Source of the DNA: Acidithiobacillus sp.
GTDB lineage: Bacteria; Pseudomonadota; Gammaproteobacteria; Acidithiobacillales; Acidithiobacillaceae
NCBI GenBank assembly: GCA_028697715.1
Contig: JAQVDS010000004.1
Location: forward strand, 44,066 to 108,065
Reading direction: 5' to 3'
DNA length: 64,000 bases
A program made the position numbers and the translations under genes. Positions 17,409-25,758 of this stretch are shown here, piece by piece; the first letter of the stretch is position 1, and every line of letters starts with the position of its first letter. The notes below the pieces were generated by a model. It searched no databases and was not told the origin of the DNA. It saw only the letters and a program-made list of their open reading frames with translations.

Positions 17409-17596
17409 AAAATTCTCCTGCGTAGGGTCAATAACTTGCTTTTTCTCTGCAAGCTCTCATATTCCGATTGCCGAATCTCGACCGTGGAAAACCGCTCACC
17501 ACATTGCCGACATTCTCGTCGCCGCCGCACAAAAATTCTCTTATCACGAGAATCAATTACCCGGTTTTCCAAAGCGCCACACTTAGGACAAAGCAT
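17402..17596 (-). CDS. NrdR-like zinc-ribbon protein without ATP cone
   Basis: The 64-residue product reads [18 protein letters not shown] ... [18 protein letters not shown]. This matches the N-terminal zinc ribbon of the NrdR repressor (CPxCG, DSR, RRRRxC, FTTxE). NrdR normally continues with an ATP-cone domain of about 100 residues, which is absent. It may be a DNA-binding remnant or a dedicated regulator. It overlaps the DUF805 gene by 7 nt. Confidence 0.65.
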   Translation of the reverse strand: MLCPKCGALENRVIDSRDKRIFVRRRRECRQCGERFSTVEIRQSEYESLQRKSKLLTLRRRILC

Positions 17597-17608
17597 AATA
17601 AATCTCCG

Positions 17609-18670
17609 TTATGGGCGAAGCGTAACGGACGCGCCCTGCTCTGGACGCAAATCGCTATGCAAAAAACACTTTGCCTGAGCAACTTGCGCACCAAGATAGA
17701 CGGCTGCCGACAACAGAGTCCAGACCGATTGTGCCTTGCTATCGTGCAGATTTTGCAATTCAAAAGTATTGCGCAAGAGATTCAATACGGAAAAAACGCT
17801 ATCAAATTCGGGTTCCTGAGAATCAAACAAATGTCCTGCCAAGGAATCAACCAGTAGACCGTTTTTCCTCTCCGCGACCGTACCGCGCAAAAGCCCATAA
17901 TTCTCAACTTCTGGCTTCAAAGCTGCAAATATGTTGCGCAAATACTGTTCGGCAGGTTGCAGATAGGCTTGCGCATACTCCCGGTCAACAACGGAAACGC
18001 TGGACGCTGACAATACATTGGTAATTTTGACCAAATTATTACAGGTCAGGTCCAGTTCGCCCGCCATGGACTCCAACGCAATGATTCCAGCCATCATCGG
18101 CAACCGGGGATCATTTTTCAGGTGGTTCTTGCGCAAGGTAAACCGCATTCCGCCCGTCAGATGCGTGGAGAGCATACCGGCCAACAACTTTCCGGGGTCC
18201 GCATCCCCGCGCACTTCGACCTTGCGCGTCAGATTGTCATACTGAACGCTTCCCCCAACCGTTTTTTTGAAAACGGAAATGTCTGCACCCAGGTCAAAAT
18301 CCAATGGCTGCCGGTCGTCGAGCACGCCCGCCGCGTTGAGGCAAGACTGAATCACCAAGAGTTCTTCTTTCAACGCATCTGCACTGCTGGCCCAGGACAC
18401 CAACACGTCCTGCCGCTTGCCCAGGATCGTGACGTTCTGAACGTAATCCGTAATAGCGTCGTCCTTGCTGCGAAACAAACCAGTGAGATACCGGGAAAAG
18501 GCCCGCGTCAAACCTTCATCCTGCAAGCCCTGGCGGAACCGAGTGACCGCTACATGCCAACGGCTGTCCGCTACATCGACCACCATTCGCCCCGCCGAAT
18601 CCAAATGATTCAAAAGCCCCAGGAAAACGCGGGTACGATCCTCAAAAAACGTCTCTGTAGGCTTCATCAA
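17609..18670 (-). CDS. Hypothetical protein, 353 aa
   Basis: A soluble, mostly helical protein with no motif I recognise. Two adjacent Met codons open the frame and either may be used. The middle has a strand-rich stretch (FDLGADISVFKKTVGGSVQYDNLTRKVEVRGD), the rest amphipathic helices. Its upstream region contains a 10-bp direct repeat and an inverted repeat, suggesting a regulated promoter of its own. Confidence 0.6.
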   Translation of the reverse strand: MMKPTETFFEDRTRVFLGLLNHLDSAGRMVVDVADSRWHVAVTRFRQGLQDEGLTRAFSRYLTGLFRSKDDAITDYVQNVTILGKRQDVLVSWASSADALKEELLVIQSCLNAAGVLDDRQPLDFDLGADISVFKKTVGGSVQYDNLTRKVEVRGDADPGKLLAGMLSTHLTGGMRFTLRKNHLKNDPRLPMMAGIIALESMAGELDLTCNNLVKITNVLSASSVSVVDREYAQAYLQPAEQYLRNIFAALKPEVENYGLLRGTVAERKNGLLVDSLAGHLFDSQEPEFDSVFSVLNLLRNTFELQNLHDSKAQSVWTLLSAAVYLGAQVAQAKCFLHSDLRPEQGASVTLRP

Positions 18671-18687
18671 TGACCCTCAAAATCGTC

Positions 18688-18738
18688 AGATACACAATAT
18701 ATAGTAGTTGTATTTTTATAGATACACAAGATATTGTG
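18688..18738 (-). promoter_or_regulatory. Repeat-rich upstream region of the 353-aa gene
   Basis: AGATACACAA occurs at 18688-18697 and 18720-18729, exactly 32 bp apart (three helical turns). CACAATAT (18693-18700) and ATATTGTG (18731-18738) form an inverted pair. The block is AT-rich and starts 18 nt before the gene start. Operator or promoter function is inferred. Confidence 0.35.
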
Positions 18739-18780
18739 CTTTCTCGTCCTTGGATCGGTCTTGCGTAGTAACGACAGCCC

Positions 18781-19605
18781 CTAGATTCGCATTTCTCGAA
18801 TCTGCCCAACCTCGTTTTTCCATCCCCGGTTTTCCTGGTGGGACCAAATCGTCAATCCAAAACGGCCATCCCCTCGGTCCTGCTTGTATGCCCCGGTATC
18901 GAGAAACACATGATCTGCAACGGACAGGATTTGAGTAGAGTCCGGGAGCACGGTAATCGTGTGCCCGACATAGGTGCGGGACAATCCAGCTTCGTCGTTT
19001 GGCATTGCTTCGCCCTGGGCAAAGCGCAGACGCAACGAGCGGCCCCATAACACCGCATCCACGCCGTCACCTATATCGCCAAAACCCGTCACAAAACGCC
19101 GACGCTCCCACTCGGCATCAGGAGATTGATCGAGCAAGGCATCGGTCCAATCACTGCTGCCCTGCAACTCAGCATGGGCGACATGAAAGCGGCCCTCGCC
19201 CTGGCCGACCACGCGCACCAACGGCAAGGCTTGCAGCAAAGGCAAAAATTCGCCAGCCCGCGTGAAACGCATGGCCCATTTCCAACCACGATTCGAGACA
19301 AACGCTTTTTTGTATAACCGATTCCGGCGACTACCCTGCCCGCCCATGATCCACGCAATCAACATGGCATCATGATTGCCCAATACCGCGTAAAACCACG
19401 GTTCCCGCAATAGCTCCAGACAGCCCTCGGAATCCGGCCCGCGATTAACCAAATCGCCCACGCAAAACAATCGATCCATGGCCGGATCAAAGCGCACATG
19501 GTTCAACAGCGCGTGTAACTGCCGCAAGCAACCGTGCAAATCACCCACGATGAAGTCGCGGCCCTGGGTATTTTCCGAATGCCTCTGGATTTTATTTCCT
19601 GTCAT
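18781..19605 (-). CDS. Serine/threonine protein phosphatase / ApaH-like hydrolase
   Basis: The 274-residue protein has the PPP-family motifs [30 protein letters not shown] and VLGNHDAML, and a later histidine in [13 protein letters not shown]. These ligate two metal ions. The family includes PrpA/PrpB protein phosphatases and ApaH-type dinucleoside tetraphosphatases; I cannot choose between them. It overlaps the preceding zinc-finger gene by 4 nt. Confidence 0.85.
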   Translation of the reverse strand: MTGNKIQRHSENTQGRDFIVGDLHGCLRQLHALLNHVRFDPAMDRLFCVGDLVNRGPDSEGCLELLREPWFYAVLGNHDAMLIAWIMGGQGSRRNRLYKKAFVSNRGWKWAMRFTRAGEFLPLLQALPLVRVVGQGEGRFHVAHAELQGSSDWTDALLDQSPDAEWERRRFVTGFGDIGDGVDAVLWGRSLRLRFAQGEAMPNDEAGLSRTYVGHTITVLPDSTQILSVADHVFLDTGAYKQDRGDGRFGLTIWSHQENRGWKNEVGQIREMRI

Positions 19606-19985
19606 CGACTACCCCCCTCGATCAACGCATCTTTCGGCTCCGGCCACGTTTTTCTTCGCACGCGCAACTCCACATCGCCACCACAATGCTTGCAGAGCTT
19701 TGTTTCCTTAGCGCACTCCAAACACAGCGCATCGGTGTTCGTGCTACCATAGGTTTGCAACGCACCGCAACACATACATTCCTCACCCTTGATGGCACAA
19801 CCACCCAGGCGACTGCCGTAGTAACACATCCGACACAACGACTGGACAAGCCGCTGTTCCTTCTCCGGGTCAGCCTCCAGTTTGCGGGCCAGTTCAACGA
19901 TACTGTTCATCCGCTCTTTGGATCGCGCCGTCCAGCCTTGCAGGTTCCCAGGTGTCATCTTTCGACGTGGATAATCTGCACTCAT
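19602..19985 (-). CDS. Cysteine-rich zinc-binding protein
   Basis: I use the Met beginning [16 protein letters not shown] at 19985; the frame extends further but overlaps the ProQ gene. The 127-residue product has many Cys in zinc-knuckle spacing ([38 protein letters not shown]), giving two or three zinc sites. It may bind nucleic acid. The gene sits between ProQ/FinO and phosphatase genes with overlaps or 1-nt gaps. Confidence 0.65.
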   Translation of the reverse strand: MSADYPRRKMTPGNLQGWTARSKERMNSIVELARKLEADPEKEQRLVQSLCRMCYYGSRLGGCAIKGEECMCCGALQTYGSTNTDALCLECAKETKLCKHCGGDVELRVRRKTWPEPKDALIEGGSR

Positions 19986-19986
19986 A

Positions 19987-20418
19987 TTATTCCTCCACCT
20001 TTTCTTGCAACTGCGCTCGCGCCTGTTCCCGATGTTCCTCCAAGACGGGTTCCACCGGGTGCCCGTCGAAATCGTGCCGCTGACTGCCGGGCGCGGCCGC
20101 GGCCTCCAGGTACGCCCGCAATGCCGTATGCCGCCGCAAAACACGAAACAACACGCGCAATCGCTCGGCCTTGTTCATCACCGGCCACTGCTCAGTAAGC
20201 ACAGGAACCATGCGCTTCCTAAATTCTTTCCAGATACCCACCTGCAAAGGCCGATATTGCCCAAAGACCGGAGCCACATGCGCCAGACTCCCATGACACA
20301 ACCGCGCATGAAGCTCACCCGCCGAAATCGGCTTGGTCTGCACGGTCCTCTTGCGGCGAATCGTCACCTGGGGAGACGGCTTTTTCTTCAACGACAATAC
20401 CGGCAAGTTTCCCATCAA
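19987..20418 (-). CDS. ProQ/FinO-family RNA chaperone
   Basis: The 143-residue protein carries a ProQ/FinO domain: FGQYRPLQVGIWKEF, then AERLRVLFRVLRRHTALRAYLEAAAA and RHDFDGHPVEPVLEEHREQA. A basic N-terminal extension (LKKKPSPQVTIRRKRTVQTK) fits RNA binding. Plasmid FinO proteins stabilise an antisense RNA that controls conjugation. Here it shares an operon with a TraR-like protein in an element that also carries a C4-like RNA, so an RNA-based role is plausible. The start overlaps the preceding stop. Confidence 0.82.
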   Translation of the reverse strand: MMGNLPVLSLKKKPSPQVTIRRKRTVQTKPISAGELHARLCHGSLAHVAPVFGQYRPLQVGIWKEFRKRMVPVLTEQWPVMNKAERLRVLFRVLRRHTALRAYLEAAAAPGSQRHDFDGHPVEPVLEEHREQARAQLQEKVEE

Positions 20419-20675
20419 TCCTCCAACGGGTCGGTTTTTACCAGACCCAAATGACGCCGCTTTTCTCTACGCCGCGCACACTCGACACAGCGCACGGCAT
20501 TTATTGCCTGGACCCGCTCTGGCGGAATCGTCTCTGCACAATCCAGACAATACCGGCCATGGGCATCTTCGTCCGGCTGCTCTTGTTGTTGCGAAAACAG
20601 CATCCGCTGCAATGCCGCATGGCGCTCTGCTTCCTCATAGTGTGCTGCGACATCTGCCTCGTCACCGTGTAGCAT
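20415..20675 (-). CDS. TraR/DksA-type zinc-finger protein
   Basis: The 86-residue protein has an N-terminal helix and the four-Cys zinc finger YCLDCAETIPPERVQAINAVRCVECARRRE. Short TraR-type members bind in the RNA polymerase secondary channel and mimic DksA/ppGpp. It overlaps the ProQ/FinO gene downstream and a small membrane-protein ORF upstream. Confidence 0.85.
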   Translation of the reverse strand: MLHGDEADVAAHYEEAERHAALQRMLFSQQQEQPDEDAHGRYCLDCAETIPPERVQAINAVRCVECARRREKRRHLGLVKTDPLED

Positions 20676-20799
20676 CTTTCTCTCTCTCCTTCCGTTTTTT
20701 GCCTAGCACCATCAATACAGCGATCAGCGCATCCAGAATCATGATCCCCGCAAAAGTGATGACCAGAGACCAGAAAACAACACTAGACCCGTTGCTCAT
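20662..20799 (-). CDS. Small single-span membrane protein, 45 aa
   Basis: ATG at 20799 opens a 45-codon frame: a polar start (MSNGSS), one hydrophobic segment (VVFWSLVITFAGIMILDALI, continuing AVLMVLG) and a basic tail (KKRKEREK). It overlaps the TraR-like start, suggesting translational coupling. No family is recognised. Confidence 0.45.
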   Translation of the reverse strand: MSNGSSVVFWSLVITFAGIMILDALIAVLMVLGKKRKEREKDATR

Positions 20800-20809
20800 T
20801 GGTTATTCA

Positions 20810-21751
20810 TTAAAAATGGGACAGCCAGCCCTTCACCTTTTCAATCATCCCACCCATCGGCGACTTTCCACCCGCTCGCGCCCAATCCCGATTGAATTGC
20901 GCTTGCAGCTTAGCAAGATCGCTGCCGTTCAACAGCACGCCCATTTCCCGGTTTTCCAAGCTGGTCTGCGTGAAATTCTCGCTGCCGACGAAAGCCAGAG
21001 CATTGCCGACAATCATCTTGGCGTGCATATAGAGCGGTTTTACGGGCAGTAGCCGCACCTGACAGCCATGACTCCGCAGAAAAGCCACGTCTCGCTGATC
21101 TTCGCTATTGATGCTGGCAGGAAGGATCAGGCGGAGATCCCGGCCCTTGGCGGCCAACGCATCGAGGATGGGCCGGTACGGTCCCAATTCCTCGCTTTCC
21201 ACGTCAATCGGTCCCGGCTGATCGATGACTTCCAGCAGTTGTGCGGCGGACGTGCCGGGCGAAAGGACCAAGGCTTGATGCGCCCAGGCGGGTGCGTGCT
21301 GCCGGTTCCAATCCGCATTGAACACGGCTTGCACGGCCCGAACCACGGTTGGATTCGTCGTATCGTACAGGTATTCCCGGTTGCGCCCGCCCAGGCCCGA
21401 CCAATCGAAATTTGCCGTGCCGATTTCGGCCTCGTGACCATTCACGCAATACTTGGCGTGGTAAAACGCATACTGGTCGCCGTGGCTTACAAATCGATTG
21501 GGAACGTAACGAAAATGCGCTCCGGTCGCCTCAATGGATTTGACCTCGCGGCGAACCTGCCACGGCTTCATGACGTAGGGCTTCGGCTCCACCATGATGC
21601 GCACGTCCACGCCCCGGCGCACCGCATCCTTCACCGCCGCCAAGAGCTTGCGGTCGTCCAGGTAGTACACGCCTATGTCCAGAGTGCGATGTGCAGAGTC
21701 GATGACCTGCAAAATCGGTGCTGGTCCAACATGGGGTTCGATAAATAACAT
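20810..21751 (-). CDS. Phospholipase D superfamily protein
   Basis: The 313-residue protein has two PLD half-sites: FYHAKYCVNGHEAEIGTANFDWSG and MHAKMIVGNALAFVGSENFTQTSLENREMG. Each has the HxK pair and the downstream G-S/T-x-x-N/F part of the HKD motif, but the Asp at K+5 is Gly or Asn. No signal peptide is seen, so a cytoplasmic nuclease or phosphodiesterase is likelier than a lipase. The internal repeat suggests one active site made of two halves. Confidence 0.82.
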   Translation of the reverse strand: MLFIEPHVGPAPILQVIDSAHRTLDIGVYYLDDRKLLAAVKDAVRRGVDVRIMVEPKPYVMKPWQVRREVKSIEATGAHFRYVPNRFVSHGDQYAFYHAKYCVNGHEAEIGTANFDWSGLGGRNREYLYDTTNPTVVRAVQAVFNADWNRQHAPAWAHQALVLSPGTSAAQLLEVIDQPGPIDVESEELGPYRPILDALAAKGRDLRLILPASINSEDQRDVAFLRSHGCQVRLLPVKPLYMHAKMIVGNALAFVGSENFTQTSLENREMGVLLNGSDLAKLQAQFNRDWARAGGKSPMGGMIEKVKGWLSHF

Positions 21752-21765
21752 ACTTTTCTCCTAAA

Positions 21766-22080
21766 TTAAGCTACCAAAGCCAAGATGATGACAAGAAGAT
21801 CAAACAAAATGATAAATCCGAAACTCCCAAAGAAATGCTGCTTCACCACAATTACTTTGACGGGCTTCGGCTTGGATACAGAAGCATGGTGAACAACTGG
21901 AGCGATGGCCGCATATTTTTTGGCCGCGTGAACAACCGTTGCGTGTACCTGTTGATGCTTATGCTTACCGTTTATTAGTGACATGGTTTGCTGAACGATA
22001 AGCGTCAGTAATATACAAAAACCTGTAACGAAGAAAGCAAGCCGCAATCTTCTTTTCAGCATATAATCAATATCGTCCAT
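21766..22080 (-). CDS. Small two-span membrane protein
   Basis: The 104-residue product has a first hydrophobic segment (LRLAFFVTGFCILLTLIVQQ), a His/Lys/Val-rich middle and a second hydrophobic segment at the C-terminus (FGSFGFIILFDLLVIILALVA). The middle contains repeated HA/VHH motifs and may face the periplasm. Function is unknown. Confidence 0.5.
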   Translation of the reverse strand: MDDIDYMLKRRLRLAFFVTGFCILLTLIVQQTMSLINGKHKHQQVHATVVHAAKKYAAIAPVVHHASVSKPKPVKVIVVKQHFFGSFGFIILFDLLVIILALVA

Positions 22081-22082
22081 CC

Positions 22083-22481
22083 TTATTCTCCATGACCATG
22101 CCCTTTTGCGGCATTCGCTCCCTTGTGGTCCGAATTGGCGAACAGTAACCGCCGCTCATTCTCAAGACTCACCCAACAAACCAACATATCCACAGCATCT
22201 TGCGTGATTTCCTGCAAGGCAATGGAACGCGACTCGCCTATCTCGATAGTAAGATACAAACCACGGCAATCAATCAAAACGCGAAAATCATTGCCATAGA
22301 TTTTGCCCTCAATCAACAAATCGTCCGATTCGGAATCCTTCACCACGCGATCACAACAAAAAACGTCAAACGCCATAAAATCTCGCGCTAATAGAACAGG
22401 CTTTGGCAAGGCTTCGTCAATGATACCTTGCAAGGTTTTCTGTGCCGTTGGCTTAGGCTTTTCAAAAAGTATATTGCGCAT
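22083..22481 (-). CDS. Hypothetical protein, 132 aa
   Basis: I use the Met of MRNILFEKPKP at 22481, which lies 20 nt inside the preceding gene and follows GGAGGG. The product is mixed alpha/beta with a Cys-rich patch (DVFCCDRVVKD) and a His/Gly end (KGHGHGE). No family is recognised. Confidence 0.5.
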   Translation of the reverse strand: MRNILFEKPKPTAQKTLQGIIDEALPKPVLLARDFMAFDVFCCDRVVKDSESDDLLIEGKIYGNDFRVLIDCRGLYLTIEIGESRSIALQEITQDAVDMLVCWVSLENERRLLFANSDHKGANAAKGHGHGE

Positions 22482-22932
22482 ATTTTTTCCCTCCATTCCA
22501 AGGGGAACCCGCACCAAAATTTACCCTGTCACCTTCTACACGAACCTTGACGCGCTCCAGATAAGCGCGATTCGCCCTGCGCGTCACGTCCGTAAAACCC
22601 TCGCTTTCGTGCAACAGCTTGGCTATGGCACACTTCTCTGGCATGGATAGCTGCAACCATCCGCCCGTCTTGTCCTGCCAGGAAACCAGCAACAAGAGCG
22701 GTTCGTGGTACGGGAATTTCAACTGAACACCCAACTCCATCATGCGCACCAAAGCTGCATGTGATTGATCCTCGTAATCGTCTCGATCCGGGAATCTTTT
22801 TTGGATATCCGCCAAAATTTTCTGATACAAGGAAAAAAACGCTCGCCCTGCATCACGATCATTCACCCGTTGAGACTTGGGCGTCTGCTCCGGGTAAGTG
22901 CCCTGCAATTTACGAATTTTGGCTTGTCCCAC
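22462..22932 (-). CDS. Hypothetical protein, 156 aa
   Basis: A GTG at 22932 preceded by AAGGGGG is the best start; the frame stays open up to 22995. The product is rich in Arg and Lys with a helical core (FFSLYQKILADIQKRFPDRDDYEDQSHAALVRMMELGVQL). No domain is recognised. It overlaps the genes on both sides. Confidence 0.5.
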   Translation of the reverse strand: MGQAKIRKLQGTYPEQTPKSQRVNDRDAGRAFFSLYQKILADIQKRFPDRDDYEDQSHAALVRMMELGVQLKFPYHEPLLLLVSWQDKTGGWLQLSMPEKCAIAKLLHESEGFTDVTRRANRAYLERVKVRVEGDRVNFGAGSPWNGGKKYAQYTF

Positions 22933-23113
22933 AACTACCCCCTTTGCCTTGTTCTCGAACAAAAGACTCGCGGCAAGCCGTGAAAAGCCTTGCAAGATGG
23001 TCAGCAGAAGAAACTAATGCTTCATGCGAGGTTGCAAGACTTGGGTTAGCTGCAATAAGCATTTCTGCAAAACGAAGCAAACTTGTCTCATAAAATTCAA
23101 TCGATGTATCCAT
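22910..23113 (-). CDS. Hypothetical protein, 67 aa
   Basis: A short helical product (FYETSLLRFAEMLIAANPSLATSHEALVSSADHLARLFTAC). The start at 23113 lies next to the stop of the Mrr-like gene and the end overlaps the next gene, as expected inside this operon. Function is unknown. Confidence 0.45.
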   Translation of the reverse strand: MDTSIEFYETSLLRFAEMLIAANPSLATSHEALVSSADHLARLFTACRESFVREQGKGGSCGTSQNS

Positions 23114-23114
23114 A

Positions 23115-23648
23115 TCATTTTCCTAATAACAAAAAATCAACAAGCTCTGCGCCAGAAATAATAATGACGTTATCATGTCGATTTCTTGTTCCTGACGGGG
23201 TGCGCCCGGTATGCACAAAATAGCCCGTCTCCATCCCAAATTTTCGCAAATCCCGCGCAAACTGATCGACGTGCGCTGTCTGGATCGCCCCCTTGTACCG
23301 CTTGCACTGGATGCCGTGCCAACCGCTGTCCATGAATACCTTGCCGTCCAGACCGCCATCGCCGCTGTAGCGTGTATTCCGCTCCACAATCCAGCCCTTT
23401 TTCTGAAACCCATCCAGTACCAATTCCTCGAATACCAGCGGGTCCATCTTGCGCAAATACGCCATGCGCCGAGCAAAAGTCTCTTGCGGATCACTGTCCC
23501 GAATTTCCAGGATCGTTAGCTCCCGGCGCCTGGCCGCATCCTGGCGTCTCCGGTGGCCGCGCTTGCGCCGGGACTGGATGCGAGATACCCAAGCCCGGCC
23601 TCGCGCCAGAATGCCGCTCAACATTTGCCTACCCTTTCTTTGCGCCAA
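23115..23648 (-). CDS. Mrr-like restriction endonuclease domain protein
   Basis: The 177-residue protein has an Arg-rich N-terminal region and a C-terminal Mrr_cat PD-(D/E)XK fold: ELVLDGFQKKGWIVERNT, then GDGGLDGKVF and GIQCKRYKG, with further strands to VIIISGAELVDF. The D of GGLDG and the QxK pair are the catalytic set of the Mrr group. It may cut modified or foreign DNA, or process element DNA. The start overlaps the preceding small gene. Confidence 0.82.
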   Translation of the reverse strand: MAQRKGRQMLSGILARGRAWVSRIQSRRKRGHRRRQDAARRRELTILEIRDSDPQETFARRMAYLRKMDPLVFEELVLDGFQKKGWIVERNTRYSGDGGLDGKVFMDSGWHGIQCKRYKGAIQTAHVDQFARDLRKFGMETGYFVHTGRTPSGTRNRHDNVIIISGAELVDFLLLGK

Positions 23649-23803
23649 TGGTTCGATTCAGGCTGCGGCTGCGGAATCTCGTGTAACGCATCCCGCAAAG
23701 CCGCCCGTAATTCCTCGATCAGACCAGGGGCCAGCCGCACATCGACCGGCTCCTGACGAATCAAAGACCGCCAGTACGCAACACGCTCAGACAGCGGGAG
23801 CAT
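23618..23803 (-). CDS. Hypothetical protein, 61 aa
   Basis: A short helical product (SERVAYWRSLIRQEPVDVRLAPGLIEELRAALRDALHEI). It overlaps the genes on both sides by 17-31 nt, as usual in this operon. Function is unknown. Confidence 0.45.
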   Translation of the reverse strand: MLPLSERVAYWRSLIRQEPVDVRLAPGLIEELRAALRDALHEIPQPQPESNHWRKERVGKC

Positions 23804-24089
23804 CTTTCTTCTTCCGAGGCTTCGGCGCGTAGGTTTTCATCACACCCTGCGCATACCCCCGATTCGCTACCGCCTGTTCCGGCACCTGACCCTGACAAAT
23901 CTGCACCAGAGAAAGCACGTCCACCCAGGTAAAACCAAAGCCGTCATTGGCTTCCATCGCCTTGAGAAACGCCTTGCGATCTTCGGTCCCGCCCATGGCG
24001 TCGCCATGCAACAACTTTTGCTTCTGGCGTTCCAACGTCATCTGCCGTTCCTCAATCTTCTTCAACTTTTCTTCCATGCTCAGTGCCAT
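23787..24089 (-). CDS. Hypothetical coiled-coil protein, 100 aa
   Basis: The Met of MALSMEEKLKKIEERQMTLERQKQ at 24089 follows CAGGAGAT. The first 30 residues form a coiled coil; the middle (GFGFTWVDVLSLVQIC) may be a helical hairpin; the tail is Lys-rich (KPRKKK). It resembles a small nucleoid or scaffold protein in shape only. Leader element M3 lies 43 nt upstream of the start. Confidence 0.5.
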   Translation of the reverse strand: MALSMEEKLKKIEERQMTLERQKQKLLHGDAMGGTEDRKAFLKAMEANDGFGFTWVDVLSLVQICQGQVPEQAVANRGYAQGVMKTYAPKPRKKKDAPAV

Positions 24090-24120
24090 CCTTTGATCTC
24101 CTGTTGCTGTGTTAAAAAAA

Positions 24121-24699
24121 TTACTGCTGCATGGGTGATGCCGATTTCTGCAAAAAAGATTGCAACGGCACATCCAAACTCGAAAACTCCTGTACGCCAT
24201 CAGGCAATAATTCCGGTCCCCAGGACCGGATTCGCACGATCTCTGGCACCATCGCGTCCCGCGCCTCGCGGCAATGCACCGCACGATCATCGGCGTAGAA
24301 ATGTGGCCGCAATTCCTGCAATGCGGCTTTCTTGGATTCGCCAAACACCGGGATCAATTTTGCGTTCCGTAGCCCCCAACGATCCAGCGAATCCCGGCGC
24401 TCCTGCGCGGCCTCGCTTGACGGCAAACACGACACCACAAATAGCTCGTACCCAAAATCCAGCGCCATGTGCGCGGCCTCAATCGCCACATCAATCGGCT
24501 GCACCCGCCGCCAGCCATGAGTGTCATTCCAGACAATCCAGACCTTATGAATTTCGGACTTGGACAACCCGTACCGAGCCTGCAAATCGTAGCATTCGCG
24601 GATCGCTGGCAGCTTCCGGCCAACCACACGCTCGGCACAGAGACGCCAAGAATGAGAGAAGTCGAACAGCACACCATCGGCATCCAGAGCGATTTTCAT
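24121..24699 (-). CDS. HAD-like hydrolase (5'-nucleotidase type)
   Basis: The 192-residue protein starts with the HAD motif I MKIALDADGVLFDF, in which the first Asp is the nucleophile. It also has a motif II-like VVSCLPSS and a motif IV-like HFYADDRAVHC. This is the phage/plasmid-type 5'(3')-deoxyribonucleotidase group. With the dNMP kinase fusion upstream in the same arm it could help tune nucleotide pools; that link is inferred. It overlaps the neighbouring gene by 4 nt. Confidence 0.78.
   Translation of the reverse strand: MKIALDADGVLFDFSHSWRLCAERVVGRKLPAIRECYDLQARYGLSKSEIHKVWIVWNDTHGWRRVQPIDVAIEAAHMALDFGYELFVVSCLPSSEAAQERRDSLDRWGLRNAKLIPVFGESKKAALQELRPHFYADDRAVHCREARDAMVPEIVRIRSWGPELLPDGVQEFSSLDVPLQSFLQKSASPMQQ
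24133..24147 (-). promoter_or_regulatory. Dispersed leader element, copy M3
   Basis: On the minus strand this reads AAATCGGCATCACCC. It covers the last codons of the HAD gene and precedes the coiled-coil gene start by 43 nt, in the same direction. Confidence 0.6.
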
Positions 24700-25196
24700 G
24701 ATTCTTCCTCCTGCTTATTCTGCGAATACAACCGGGAAGCAAGAGACTTGGCGTAGTTCACTTCTTTTTCTTCTGCTTCGGATTCCAGTTTCTGCTTCAT
24801 GTATTCTTCCAGCTTGCCAAGTTCGTAGATTGTAAGATCGCGGCCTTCGAGCATGGAAATGTAGTTTTCTACCAACGGATTACCAATCATATTACTAATC
24901 CATGTTTGAAGTTGATAATTATTGGCAAGAGTCTTAGCGTTTATTTGATGATATAACTTAAAAAGCGGCGCACTAAAAACGACAACCACAATAATCAGAG
25001 GACTGGACACGAAAAAGATGGCAAGAGCACATCCGAAAAATCCGTCAGCATGAGGATGACGAACAAGGTCCGGGAAAAGCCAGATTTCCAGGAATACATA
25101 TACAGAAACAATTATCGCATCCAACAAAACGATAAATCGTTTTCCATTACGCAACTCTTGTTGCGTGTAAGGACGAGAAGGATCAAACTTTCTCAT
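24696..25196 (-). CDS. Membrane protein with C-terminal coiled coil
   Basis: I use the Met of [15 protein letters not shown] at 25196; an in-frame start at 25226 overlaps the transglycosylase gene further. Two hydrophobic segments (FIVLLDAIIVSVYVFLEIWL and ALAIFFVSSPLIIVVVVFSA) precede a charged helical C-terminus (LGKLEEYMKQKLESEAEEKE). No family is recognised. Confidence 0.5.
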   Translation of the reverse strand: MRKFDPSRPYTQQELRNGKRFIVLLDAIIVSVYVFLEIWLFPDLVRHPHADGFFGCALAIFFVSSPLIIVVVVFSAPLFKLYHQINAKTLANNYQLQTWISNMIGNPLVENYISMLEGRDLTIYELGKLEEYMKQKLESEAEEKEVNYAKSLASRLYSQNKQEEES

Positions 25197-25758
25197 GACA
25201 TGAATCTCCTGTAGATATTCCCGCATCCCGCATCACTTCCATCGCATAAACCACCGCCGCACGCGGTCGATACCCTTGCGAAACCAACGTAGGCCCGGCG
25301 TTGTACGCCATGAGCGCGAGCCGTACATGGCCGTGGAACTCCCGCAACAGCCGGGCGAGATACCGGGTGCCGCCCTCGACATTCTCTTGCGCGTTCCACG
25401 GATTGACCCGCAACACGTCCCATGCTGTCGTCGGCTCTAACTGCATGACGCCAATCGCGCCCGCTGACGATTCGCGCACCGCAGAGCCGGTAAAATTGTC
25501 TCCGTTTTCCACCTGAATGACGGCGGCTACCAGTCGCGGAGAAACATGCGCTTTCTGCGCTGCACAGAGCGCCATCCCCGCGAACGGCCCGGCCAACTCC
25601 CGAAGCGTTTTTTTGTGTTCTACCTTGCGGAGACGCACCTGGGCGGGTGCAACGGGCATTTTTGCGGTTGAACTGCTCTCTGGCTGGTGCAACACACCAA
25701 ACAAAGACGCGATAATCGCCAGCAGTCGGGCAGCGCCGGTAATGGCTGGGATACTCAT
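25183..25758 (-). CDS. Lytic transglycosylase (SLT domain)
   Basis: ATG 25758 overlaps the preceding stop (ATGA). After an N-terminal hydrophobic segment ([15 protein letters not shown]) the SLT domain runs [25 protein letters not shown], with the catalytic Glu in QVEN, then [18 protein letters not shown] and [14 protein letters not shown]. It should cut peptidoglycan, as VirB1-type proteins do for conjugation. A second transglycosylase gene lies in the right arm. Confidence 0.85.
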   Translation of the reverse strand: MSIPAITGAARLLAIIASLFGVLHQPESSSTAKMPVAPAQVRLRKVEHKKTLRELAGPFAGMALCAAQKAHVSPRLVAAVIQVENGDNFTGSAVRESSAGAIGVMQLEPTTAWDVLRVNPWNAQENVEGGTRYLARLLREFHGHVRLALMAYNAGPTLVSQGYRPRAAVVYAMEVMRDAGISTGDSCHEKV

